Made by a program: the position numbers and the translations under genes. The notes beneath the pieces are model-generated. The model saw only the letters and a list, made by a program, of their open reading frames with translations, searched no databases and had not been told where the DNA came from. Of a DNA stretch of 10,882 nucleotides, positions 1 to 6,138 are shown piece after piece (positions within the stretch are counted from its first letter, which is position 1; each line of letters starts with the position of its first letter). The DNA comes from CAVALG01 sp045576295 (lineage in GTDB: Bacteria > Bacillota > Clostridia > Oscillospirales > Acutalibacteraceae): the NCBI GenBank assembly GCA_045576295.1, contig JAZNGF010000014.1:1-10882 (forward strand), in the 5' to 3' direction.

Positions 1-1
1 T

Positions 2-118
2 TCGGGGAGCATAACCGTTAGAAGCAAGCCCGGCGAATATGCTGAGTTTGATGTTCGCCTGCCAAAGCGCGAATTGACTAACAAAATCCCTGAAAACACA
101 ACCGAAACGGAGCATTAA
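2..118 (+). CDS. Sensor histidine kinase, C-terminal end (partial)
   Basis: This is an open frame entering from the left edge and ending at TAA 116-118; 38 codons are visible. It reads as the last strand region of a GHKL/HATPase_c ATP-binding domain: G-S-I-T-V-R-S-K-P-G-E-Y-A-E-F-D-V-R-L-P, matching the family pattern G-x-I-x-V-x-S-x-P-G-x-G-x-x-F-x-V-x-L-P that closes two-component sensor kinases. A short hydrophilic tail rich in Thr and Glu follows. The stop lies 2 bases before the ATG of the HtrA protease, so the two are probably co-transcribed. Pairing of an envelope sensor kinase with HtrA is common in Firmicutes. Which kinase this is (for example WalK-like) cannot be told from the fragment. 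Confidence 0.72.
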   Translation, partial: SGSITVRSKPGEYAEFDVRLPKRELTNKIPENTTETEH

Positions 119-120
119 TA

Positions 121-1686
121 ATGGAAAACAACAATTTAAACAATAATGAATTTACACCCGAGGTTGCTAATGACCCCGCATTAACCGAACAACAATCTAA
201 TATAGGTGCTAATAGCGATAGTTCGGCTAAACCTTCTGAAGTGAACTTTAATGAAGAGTGGAAATCATTTTTAAATGAAAACACTGAGGAAAATGCCTTT
301 AAACCACGGGAAGAAGGTTCGGTTGAATATGAATACCAACCGGGCCAGAGTGGGGAAGAGCAATCTGCAGGTGATTCAAATGGTTTTGTAACAGATAACA
401 CTCAACCTGCTGCAAAATATTACGGAGGAGACGTTTATAGGGCGCCGCAGCCGTTAAACGATGCGGTTACAGGTTATACACTTCCGAAGCAAATTGAGGA
501 TGATCCTTCAAATAAAAGCGGTATGCGTGTTTTTGCAGCAGTTCTTATTGTTGTTTTGATAGCTGTTTCGCTTTTCACCGGAGGTTATTTTTTAGGTCGT
601 GGTAATGGATTAAAATGGCGCAATACTGTAACACCCGGAATTGAGTCTAAAGCAGATGCCGAGCAAGCAGGTATAGAAGAAGTGTTCGGTAATGTTATCA
701 ATTCCGTTGTTCAAATAAAAACATATAATTCAGAAGCTATTTCTACTGCAAGTGGCGTTATTTATACCGAAGATGGTTATATTATCACAAATGATCATAT
801 TTACAGTGAGATTACTTCACCTGAATTTTTAGTTATTATGAATGATGGAACTGAATACAAAGCAGAGTACGTTGCGGGGGACGCACGAAGCGATTTGGCA
901 GTTTTAAAAATTGATGCAAATGGTTTACCGGCTGCCACCTTCGGTAACTCTGATGAATTAGCAATTGGTGAACAGGTTGCGGCAATTGGCTACCCAGGCG
1001 CATCTTCTTATAATAATTCTTCTATTACTTGCGGCATTGTATCCGCTTTAGAAGCAAGGGCATCAACAACCACTTCGTATTCAACAAAATTTATACAAAC
1101 CGATACAGCAATTAACCCCGGAAGCTCGGGTGGCGTTCTTGTTAATATGTATTCGCAGGTTGTTGGCATAACATCAGCTAAAATAGCTAACGAGGATTGG
1201 GAAGGTGTTGGCTATGCTATTCCATCGGTATCTACTAAAAAGATTGTTGACCTTCTTATTAAAGAGGGTTACGTTAAGGGCAGAGCCAAGCTTGGCATAA
1301 CATACACCGAGGTTGACAGTGTTTATTCAAATGTTGCAGATCTTCCTCGCGGCCTTTATGTTGCTTCTGTTTCGGCTGATTGCCCCGTTGCAGAGGTTGG
1401 ACTTAAAAAGGGCGACATCATAACCCATGTTAACGATATGCCCATAACAAACAGCAGCGTTATGCTTGATGTGATAGATTCATCTTCTGCAGGCGATAAA
1501 ATTCACATTACAGTTTACGATGCAAACACAAAACAGTCTTTAAACTATCAGGTTGAATTAGATGAAGATGCCGGCTCATCAAGCTATTCAACTTCTCCAA
1601 AAGTTGAGGCAGATGGCGGAGATTCAAAGCCTGATAAAGATGAACGCGAATATTCCGAAGAGTTTGATTTCCCGGCAGGCGAATAA
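121..1686 (+). CDS. htrA: Membrane-anchored HtrA/DegP-type serine protease with one PDZ domain
   Basis: This is a 521-residue S1C-family (trypsin-like) protease that degrades or refolds damaged extracytoplasmic proteins. Residues 1-134 are a hydrophilic, acidic, Asn/Glu-rich cytoplasmic segment. Residues 136-158 form one hydrophobic signal anchor (V-F-A-A-V-L-I-V-V-L-I-A-V-S-L-F). The protease domain spans about 180-385 with a complete triad: His226 in TNDH, Asp258 in RSDLAVLKI and Ser336 in NPGSSGG. The usual GNSGG is GSSGG here, a common variant that keeps the catalytic Ser. A single PDZ domain covers about 389-480, including the GLKKGDIITHVND core, and an acidic Ser-rich tail ends the protein. 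The start is supported by GGAG at 109-112, eight bases upstream. It follows the histidine kinase with a 2-base gap, fitting an envelope-stress operon. The N-terminal cytoplasmic segment is long but not unusual for clostridial HtrA. Confidence 0.93.
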   Translation: MENNNLNNNEFTPEVANDPALTEQQSNIGANSDSSAKPSEVNFNEEWKSFLNENTEENAFKPREEGSVEYEYQPGQSGEEQSAGDSNGFVTDNTQPAAKYYGGDVYRAPQPLNDAVTGYTLPKQIEDDPSNKSGMRVFAAVLIVVLIAVSLFTGGYFLGRGNGLKWRNTVTPGIESKADAEQAGIEEVFGNVINSVVQIKTYNSEAISTASGVIYTEDGYIITNDHIYSEITSPEFLVIMNDGTEYKAEYVAGDARSDLAVLKIDANGLPAATFGNSDELAIGEQVAAIGYPGASSYNNSSITCGIVSALEARASTTTSYSTKFIQTDTAINPGSSGGVLVNMYSQVVGITSAKIANEDWEGVGYAIPSVSTKKIVDLLIKEGYVKGRAKLGITYTEVDSVYSNVADLPRGLYVASVSADCPVAEVGLKKGDIITHVNDMPITNSSVMLDVIDSSSAGDKIHITVYDANTKQSLNYQVELDEDAGSSSYSTSPKVEADGGDSKPDKDEREYSEEFDFPAGE

Positions 1687-1753
1687 ACATTTTTAACGGT
1701 CAATAAAATTTTGTCGAGCGAAAAAATTTAAAGCTCGCCCTCTTATGCATTTT

Positions 1754-1807
1754 AATCTCCTGGCGCGGTAATAATTTAATTACGGCGCGCAGGAGATTTT
1801 GTTTTTT
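1754..1807 (+). terminator. Rho-independent terminator after htrA
   Basis: The arm AATCTCCTGGCGC (from 1754) pairs with GCGCGCAGGAGATT (to about 1799), with one slipped base, around an AT-rich loop. The run TTTTGTTTTTT follows at once. It lies 68 bases after the htrA stop and ends the kinase-htrA transcript before the sigG fragment. A smaller CGAGC/GCTCG hairpin (1715-1737) precedes it. Confidence 0.8.
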
Positions 1808-1871
1808 GACTATTTTGCTGTTTAAATTTTTGGCTGAACAGGGTTATTCATCGGCCGAACGGGGGATTAAT

Positions 1872-2177
1872 ATGAGGTATAACAAGGTTGAAATTTGCGG
1901 TGTGAACACGGCTAAACTTCCTATTTTGTCAGAAAAGGAGAAAACAGAGCTTTTGAAGGCAACCAAAGATGGTAATACTGCAGCAAGGGAGAAACTGATT
2001 GGTGGAAATTTAAGGCTTGTTTTAAGCGTTATACAACGCTTTAGTAATCGGTGCGACGACCTTGATGATCTTTTTCAAATAGGGTGTATCGGCCTTATTA
2101 AAGCAATTGATAATTTTGATATATCGCAGGATGTGCGTTTTTCCACATACGCCGTGCCGATGAATGTATATAAGTGA
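1872..2177 (+). pseudogene. sigG: Truncated sporulation sigma factor SigG (N-terminal 97 residues only)
   Basis: This is a 101-codon frame starting at ATG 1872 behind a GGGGG ribosome site. It opens with N-K-V-E-I-C-G-V-N-T-A-K-L-P, the signature N-terminus of SigG, the late forespore sigma factor. It continues through NLRLVLSVIQRF (regions 1.2/2.1) and DDLFQIGCIGLIKAIDNFD (region 2.2) to RFSTYAVPM. In complete SigG proteins (about 260 residues) VPM is followed by the IIGEIRRYLRD segment, regions 2.3-2.4, and regions 3 and 4. Here Asn-Val-Tyr-Lys-stop follows instead, and no other frame resumes the homology. The -10 and -35 recognition regions are therefore missing and the product cannot act as a sigma factor. 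The preserved part has no internal stop or frameshift, so the break looks recent, reversible or artefactual. The in-frame TTG at 1806 adds 22 residues unlike SigG and overlaps the upstream terminator, so I do not use it. Confidence 0.85.
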
Positions 2178-2179
2178 AA

Positions 2180-2211
2180 AGGCTACCTAAAGCAAAAGCA
2201 TTAGGTAGCCT
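2180..2211 (-). terminator. Hairpin terminator of the aminotransferase gene, also facing the sigG remnant
   Basis: A perfect 11-bp stem, AGGCTACCTAA (2180-2190) with TTAGGTAGCCT (2201-2211), closes a 10-base loop. On the minus strand it is followed by TTTTC, so it terminates the leftward aminotransferase transcript, 6 bases past its stop codon. On the plus strand it is followed by AATTTATTA and could act weakly in that direction. It begins only two bases after the stop of the truncated sigG. Confidence 0.8.
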
Positions 2212-2217
2212 AATTTA

Positions 2218-3402
2218 TTATAAAGATTCTTTAAAAACCTCGCCTAACCGCTTAATTCCTTCATATATGAGTTCATCACTCATAGTTGAATAGTTAAGCC
2301 TAAGGGTGCTGCAGGGCCTAGTCATATCAACCATAAAGGTGTTGCCCGGAACATAAACAACCTTCTTTTCAATTGCTTTTTTAGAAAGCTCAAGGGTGTC
2401 GACCTCGCCATTTAAATCGCACCAAATGAACAATCCGCCATTTGGTTTCGTATGTGTTACGGTTTTAGGAAAGAATTTATCGATTGCGTTTAGCATTGTT
2501 CGGCATTTGTGCGCATAATTTTCGCGCATTTTTTCAATAAGTGCATCTAAATCGTGCCTGCACATAAATTCATAGGCTAAAAGTTGGGGGAGCATAGAGG
2601 TGTGAACGTCTGCCACCTGCTTTGCAACCACAATTTTTTGGGTGATGCGCTTGTCGGCACATAAAAAACCAACGCGAAGCCCGGGTGCGAGAATTTTTGA
2701 AAACGACCCGTTGTAAATTACAATCCCCTCACTGTCGAACGATTTTATTGTTGGAATTTTCGAACCGTCGAAAGATAAATCTCCATAGGGGTTATCTTCC
2801 AAAATTAAAATGTTATTATCACGCGCGATTTCGTAAAGTTTGCGGCGTTTATCCAGGCTCATTGTAACACCGGTTGGGTTTTGAAAAGAGGGGATAGTGT
2901 AAATGAGTTTTGCCTTATTTTGTTTAACCACTCTTTCAAGTGCTTCTATGTTTATTCCGTCTTCATCCATGGGAACCCCAACAAGTTTAGCACCGTATGA
3001 GCGGAGCGCATTGGTAGCACCAATAAAACTCGGTTCTTCAACAATAACAGTGTCGCCTTCGTTTAAAAGCACTTTCGCAGTAAGTTCTATAGATTGCTGT
3101 GCTCCCGAAACTATAATAATATCGTCATTTGGGTGATTAATGTTTTCGGTAGCGGCAAGCCTTGTTTTAACAGCCTCGCGAAGCGGCGAATAACCTTCGG
3201 TTATGCCATATTGAAGCGAAAGCACAGGCTGTGTTTTAAGTAGTTCTTCGGCTATTTCTGCAAGCTCTGCGTTTGGAAAGAGCTCAGCTGCGGGGTTGCC
3301 GCCTGCAAGCGAAATAACCTCAGGGTCGGCCGCGTATTTGAATATTTCGCGTATGGCAGAGCCTTTTAGCGAGCTTATTCGGTTTGAAAATTGAAATTCC
3401 AT
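2218..3402 (-). CDS. PLP-dependent aminotransferase, class I/II (2-aminoadipate / LysN-type)
   Basis: This 394-residue fold-type I enzyme transfers an amino group between an amino acid and a 2-oxo acid using pyridoxal phosphate. Visible family residues are S-L-A-G-G-N-P near the N-terminus (31-37), N175-P-T-G, D203 in L-E-D-N-P-Y-G-D (pairs with the PLP pyridine nitrogen), the Schiff-base lysine K236 in G-S-F-S-K-I-L-A-P-G-L-R-V-G, and R368 in T-L-R-L-N-Y-S (substrate carboxylate). Length and motif spacing match stand-alone enzymes of the MocR-related ARO8/LysN group, without the GntR helix-turn-helix domain. The substrate cannot be read from sequence; 2-aminoadipate, aromatic or branched-chain amino acids are all possible. 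The start is supported by AAGGAG on the minus strand just upstream. It lies downstream of nagB on the same strand, separated by a terminator, so it is probably transcribed separately or by read-through. Confidence 0.9.
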   Translation of the reverse strand: MEFQFSNRISSLKGSAIREIFKYAADPEVISLAGGNPAAELFPNAELAEIAEELLKTQPVLSLQYGITEGYSPLREAVKTRLAATENINHPNDDIIIVSGAQQSIELTAKVLLNEGDTVIVEEPSFIGATNALRSYGAKLVGVPMDEDGINIEALERVVKQNKAKLIYTIPSFQNPTGVTMSLDKRRKLYEIARDNNILILEDNPYGDLSFDGSKIPTIKSFDSEGIVIYNGSFSKILAPGLRVGFLCADKRITQKIVVAKQVADVHTSMLPQLLAYEFMCRHDLDALIEKMRENYAHKCRTMLNAIDKFFPKTVTHTKPNGGLFIWCDLNGEVDTLELSKKAIEKKVVYVPGNTFMVDMTRPCSTLRLNYSTMSDELIYEGIKRLGEVFKESL

Positions 3403-3454
3403 TTTAATGTCTCCTTTGTGTTACCGATTGAACATACTGAATAATACAAATAAA

Positions 3455-3473
3455 GCCCCTGTTAAACAGGGGC
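3455..3473 (-). terminator. Terminator after nagB
   Basis: GCCCCTGTTTAACAGGGGC on the minus strand forms an 8-bp stem with a 3-base loop, followed by TTTATTTG. It lies 16 bases past the nagB stop and upstream of the aminotransferase start, so it separates the two leftward genes. Confidence 0.8.
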
Positions 3474-3488
3474 AAATCGTTAATGAAT

Positions 3489-4214
3489 TTATTCGCCGTA
3501 ATATGCAGCTTTATCGCAAATTATTGTAACATCAGGGTGAACCTTTAAAAGGGTTGCAGGAATTTGCGGGTCTATTTTATTATCTTTAAGGCTTTCGATC
3601 GCTTCGTGCTTTCCTGCGCCGTTTGCAATAAGCAGTATGCTGCGCGAGTTTTTGATTATGCTTGCCATTCCCATGCTGATGGCGCTTGTGGGAAGCTCTT
3701 CATCAGGGCTGAAGAACCTTGAGTTAGCATCAATAGTGCTTTGTGTAAGTTTGGTAACGTGGGTGCCTGTAATAAGCTGGTCATCAGGTTCGTTGAAGCC
3801 TATGTGGCCGTTTTTACCAATGCCTAACAGCATAAGGTCAATGCCATAGGATTCAATCTTTTTATCATAATTTTCGCAAAATTCTTCGGGGTTTTCGGTG
3901 CTGCCATCAGGAATGTTGATGTTTTCTTTTTTGAAGTTAACAAGCGAAAACAGGTTTTCGTTCATAAACCAATTATAACTTTGCGGGTTATCCTTCTTCA
4001 TTGGGTAGTATTCGTCGAGATTGAAGGTGGTAATGCCAGAGAAATCAAGCTTTCCGGCGTTATAGTATTCAACCAACTTTTTATAAGTACCTTTAGGTGT
4101 ATCACCTGTTGCAAGGCCTAAAACGCAATCGGGTTTAGAGGTAATAAGGTCTTTGTACATTTCTGCTGCTTTTGTTGACATTTCATCGTAATTTTCGCAA
4201 ATAATAAATTTCAT
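3489..4214 (-). CDS. nagB: Glucosamine-6-phosphate deaminase
   Basis: The product is a 241-residue cytosolic enzyme that converts glucosamine 6-phosphate to fructose 6-phosphate plus ammonia, feeding amino sugars from mucin, chitin or peptidoglycan into glycolysis. Key features are the phosphate-binding L-G-L-A-T-G-D-T-P loop (32-40), N-L-D-E-Y-Y with Asp67 (enolisation), and G-I-G-K-N-G-H-I-G-F-N-E-P with His137 and Glu142. These correspond to E. coli D72, H143 and E148. Asn135 replaces E. coli Asp141, as in many Gram-positive NagBs. Length fits the compact Gram-positive form, which lacks the C-terminal allosteric extension of E. coli (266 residues). GAGGTG lies 7 bases before the ATG. No nagA or transporter is adjacent, so it appears to be a single-gene unit with its own promoter and a palindromic operator candidate. 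Confidence 0.95.
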   Translation of the reverse strand: MKFIICENYDEMSTKAAEMYKDLITSKPDCVLGLATGDTPKGTYKKLVEYYNAGKLDFSGITTFNLDEYYPMKKDNPQSYNWFMNENLFSLVNFKKENINIPDGSTENPEEFCENYDKKIESYGIDLMLLGIGKNGHIGFNEPDDQLITGTHVTKLTQSTIDANSRFFSPDEELPTSAISMGMASIIKNSRSILLIANGAGKHEAIESLKDNKIDPQIPATLLKVHPDVTIICDKAAYYGE

Positions 4215-4252
4215 ATAGTTTCACCTCATAATTAAATTAAAGAAATTTCAAA

Positions 4253-4264
4253 GCATTGTAATGC
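4253..4264. promoter_or_regulatory. Small inverted repeat in the nagB leader
   Basis: GCATTGTAATGC is a 5-bp inverted repeat with a 2-base centre, lying between the probable nagB start site and its ribosome site. It may be a weak leader hairpin or half of a regulator site. Its function is unknown. Confidence 0.35.
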
Positions 4265-4274
4265 CTTGTGCCTT

Positions 4275-4291
4275 GACTTGATATGCAAGTC
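4275..4291. promoter_or_regulatory. Operator-like palindrome at the nagB transcription start
   Basis: GACTTGATATGCAAGTC has perfect 6-bp arms around a 5-base centre. If the -10 at 4304-4299 is right, it covers about +1 to +17 of the nagB transcript, a classic place for a repressor. The size suits a dimeric helix-turn-helix regulator, but I do not recognise the published NagR/YvoA site, so the regulator is unknown. As RNA it would form a small hairpin. Confidence 0.5.
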
Positions 4292-4298
4292 GTTTGTG

Positions 4299-4304
4299 AT
4301 TATA
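4299..4304 (-). promoter_or_regulatory. Probable nagB -10 element
   Basis: TATAAT occurs on the minus strand, 85 bases upstream of the nagB ATG. No good -35 is found 16-18 bases further upstream, which suggests an activator or a weak promoter. The predicted start is near 4292. Confidence 0.45.
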
Positions 4305-4373
4305 GCCTTTTTGGTTGACATAATGGGCCCCAGTTTATAAGTTGGTTAATATTAAAGGTTTAATTGGCGGTTA

Positions 4374-4438
4374 AGGTGAATGTTATCAGATAATCGCGTG
4401 GTAAAGGTTTAATATAACACCAACCTTCGCGTTCACCT
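4374..4438. repeat. Nested inverted repeat (7 + 4 + 6 bp stems) between nagB and oadB
   Basis: Three pairs of arms nest exactly: AGGTGAA (4374-4380) with TTCACCT (4432-4438), CGCG (4395-4398) with CGCG (4428-4431), and AAGGTT (4404-4409) with AACCTT (4422-4427), closing a 12-base loop. The 14-base bulge holds the small palindrome TTATCAGATAA. An imperfect copy of the inner part occurs in inverted form at 4341-4358 (GTTGGTTAATATTAAAGG). It could be a structured leader, a regulator-binding array or a relic of a small mobile element. The transcribed strand is not certain. Confidence 0.5.
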
Positions 4439-4550
4439 CCATATAAAACGTTTGAAAAATAGCCCACATATAATAATATATGATTTTTTTTATAAAGTAA
4501 AGAATTTTTTTGCCGTATTAAAAGTAAATTTTTTGATAAGATTTTGTTAG

Positions 4551-4566
4551 AAATTCAATTGAATTT
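4551..4566. promoter_or_regulatory. Perfect 16-bp palindrome
   Basis: AAATTCAATTGAATTT is a perfect, uninterrupted palindrome in an AT-rich spacer, downstream of the minus-strand RNA terminator. It could be a repressor operator, but no promoter is clearly attached. It overlaps the second copy of a direct repeat (4509-4523 and 4564-4579, core TTTGCCGT-ATTAAAA). Confidence 0.4.
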
Positions 4567-4590
4567 GCCGTTATTAAAATGAAATACCAC

Positions 4591-4764
4591 AAAAAAAGAA
4601 AAACCCCTCATATAAACGGCAGTGTTTAGGAGACGGCCTGCCATTACATACAAGAGGTTTTCCGGCAAAGGGTTTATAGCGGAACGCCCACCTTTTGAAG
4701 GTGTATTTAGGTAAGTGTTTGCTTAACTATATCGTTCCATAAAAACAAAAGAGTTTGAAAGTAT
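4591..4764 (-). ncRNA. Candidate structured RNA with own promoter and terminator (unassigned)
   Basis: On the minus strand, a TATAAT -10 (4777-4772) predicts a start near 4764. The RNA can then fold into a three-way junction. P1 is GGAACG (4738-4733) with CGUUCC (4686-4681). P2 is UAGUUAAG with CUUACCUA (4730-4709, one mismatch). P3 is CACCUU read as a hairpin with AAGGUG (4703-4689). A linker and a long imperfect hairpin follow, with core GGCAG/CUGCC (4642-4638 with 4622-4618) and outer CCUC/GAGG. A T-rich run on the minus strand (4603-4591) completes an intrinsic terminator. Linker bases UAUAAAC (4678-4672) can pair instead with GUUUAUA in the terminator's 3' arm, giving two exclusive folds as in a riboswitch. 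No gene starts within 370 bases downstream, so a free small RNA is as likely as a leader. I could not match it to 6S, SRP, tmRNA, RNase P or a named riboswitch. Confidence 0.55.
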
Positions 4765-4771
4765 TTTTATT

Positions 4772-4777
4772 ATTATA
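4772..4777 (-). promoter_or_regulatory. -10 element of the structured RNA
   Basis: TATAAT occurs on the minus strand, preceded by GGGGA and followed by an A-rich stretch. The -35 region is only a T run, so it is a moderate promoter candidate. It sets the predicted 5' end of the RNA near 4764. Confidence 0.45.
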
Positions 4778-4923
4778 TCCCCTATGCATAGAACAAAAAA
4801 TTGGTTTTTAGGTATTAATTTTGTTGCTTTTTGTTGGTTTTTGTCGAAATCTTTGGTTTCATCAAAATTATTTTAAAAACAAGTTATAATTCAACTAAAA
4901 TAACAAAGATAACTTGTAACGAA

Positions 4924-4952
4924 TTGACATGTTTTAGTTTGTGTGTTACAAT
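4924..4952 (+). promoter_or_regulatory. Strong sigma-A promoter of oadB
   Basis: TTGACA (4924-4929), a 17-base spacer, and TACAAT (4947-4952) give an almost consensus housekeeping promoter. The start is expected near 4959, leaving a 5' leader of about 28 bases that carries the AGAAGG ribosome site. There is no room for a leader regulatory RNA. Confidence 0.85.
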
Positions 4953-4986
4953 TTTATTCATAATTTTTATGTAAAGAAGGTAAACA

Positions 4987-6114
4987 ATGGACGCTTTGAA
5001 AGTATTATTCGAAAATGTGTTAGAGTTCGCCCAAGGTGATAACTGGAAGATGATAATTATGTGGATCATCGGTGGTGTGCTTATTTTCCTTGCTATTAAA
5101 AAGGAAATGGAGCCAACGCTTCTTCTTCCAATGGGCTTTGGTGCCATTCTTATGAACTTCCCGAATGCCGGCATTGCAGAACCGCTTAAAACGCTATATA
5201 ATGCCGGAATCGCAAACGAACTTTTTCCGCTAATACTGTTTATCGGTATAGGCGCGATGATTGATTTCGGCCCACTGCTTAGCAACCCAAAACTAATGAT
5301 TTTCGGCGCGGCGGCTCAGTTCGGTATATTCTTCACCCTTTGTATGGCGTCGATTTTCTTCCCCGAAGCCAAAGACTTTGCGTCAATTGCAATTATCGGT
5401 GCGGCCGATGGCCCAACATCTATAGTTGTTGCAAACACCCTTGGCTCAAACTATATTGGGCCTATAACCGTTGCCGCCTATTCGTATATGGCGCTGGTTC
5501 CCATAATTCAGCCACCAGTGATAAAGCTTCTTACCACAAAGAAAGAACGCCTCATCCGTATGCCGTATAAACCCGCCAGTGTATCTAAAACAACCAAAAT
5601 ACTCTTCCCAATTATTATTGCGGTTGTTGCTTGTATATTCGCACCCGGCGCGGGCTCGCTTATCGGGTTCCTTATGTTCGGTAACCTTATAAGGGAATGT
5701 GGTGTGCTCGATTCAATTTCAGAAACAGCGCAGAAGGTTTTAGCAAACCTTATTACTATTTTCCTTGGAATTACTGTGGCATTTAATATGACGGCAGAGC
5801 AGTTCTTGGCTGTTGACACCCTGCTTATTATGGGGCTTGGACTTATCGCCTTTGTGGTTGACACTGCCGGCGGTGTGCTTTTTGCAAAGCTTTATAATGT
5901 GTTTGCAAGAATGTTCGGAATGGATCTTATAAACCCAATGATAGGCGCGGCAGGAATTTCGGCATTCCCCATGTCGGGCAGAATAGTGCATAAAATGGGC
6001 CAAAAAGAAGATAATCAGAACTTCCTTTTAATGCACTCAATAGGCGTAAATGTTTCGGGGCAGATTGCATCGGTTATTGCAGGTGCGCTTGTTCTCGGTT
6101 TCTTCGCTAAATAA
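4987..6114 (+). CDS. oadB: Sodium ion-translocating decarboxylase, beta subunit
   Basis: This 375-residue polytopic membrane protein belongs to the OadB/MmdB/GcdB/MadB family. The beta subunit decarboxylates the carboxybiotin carried by the partner alpha/biotin subunits and couples this to sodium export, so it conserves energy from oxaloacetate, methylmalonyl-CoA, glutaconyl-CoA or malonate decarboxylation. Diagnostic sequences are G-A-A-D-G-P-T-S-I with Asp141 (the family's essential sodium/proton-binding Asp), V-D-T-A-G-G (291-296), N-P-M-I-G-A-A-G-I-S-A-F-P-M-S (316-330), and the C-terminal M-H-S-I-G-V-N-V-S-G-Q-I. About ten hydrophobic segments are visible. Length is normal for the family and no internal break is seen. 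AGAAGG precedes the ATG. It starts an operon with the small OadG-like peptide. The alpha (carboxyltransferase) and biotin-carrier genes are absent from the window, so the substrate cannot be assigned. Confidence 0.93.
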   Translation: MDALKVLFENVLEFAQGDNWKMIIMWIIGGVLIFLAIKKEMEPTLLLPMGFGAILMNFPNAGIAEPLKTLYNAGIANELFPLILFIGIGAMIDFGPLLSNPKLMIFGAAAQFGIFFTLCMASIFFPEAKDFASIAIIGAADGPTSIVVANTLGSNYIGPITVAAYSYMALVPIIQPPVIKLLTTKKERLIRMPYKPASVSKTTKILFPIIIAVVACIFAPGAGSLIGFLMFGNLIRECGVLDSISETAQKVLANLITIFLGITVAFNMTAEQFLAVDTLLIMGLGLIAFVVDTAGGVLFAKLYNVFARMFGMDLINPMIGAAGISAFPMSGRIVHKMGQKEDNQNFLLMHSIGVNVSGQIASVIAGALVLGFFAK

Positions 6115-6138
6115 GCTAAAAAGAAAGGAATTCTTGCT

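Noticed and set aside
1806..1871. TTG start giving sigG 22 more residues
   Set aside because: It overlaps the htrA terminator T run, has no ribosome site, and the added residues do not look like SigG; ATG 1872 behind GGGGG matches the family N-terminus.
4419..4441. Leader peptide after GGAGGTGA on the minus strand
   Set aside because: Only TTG or GTG starts giving four or fewer codons follow the Shine-Dalgarno core, so there is no support for a real coding leader.
4670..4710. T-box riboswitch (AGGTGGGCGTTCCGC resembles AGGGTGGNACCGCG)
   Set aside because: The spacing inside the match is wrong, no stem I/specifier features are seen, and no tRNA synthetase or amino-acid gene follows.
4591..4764. 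Assigning the structured RNA to 6S, SRP, tmRNA or RNase P RNA
   Set aside because: The SRP GGAAGCAGC and RNase P/tmRNA signature sequences are absent, and the three-way junction does not fit the single long 6S hairpin. A diverged 6S RNA cannot be excluded without a covariance search.
4884..5285. 133-codon open frame on the minus strand
   Set aside because: It is the antisense shadow of oadB and its promoter; the composition is not protein-like and the plus strand has a clear gene there.
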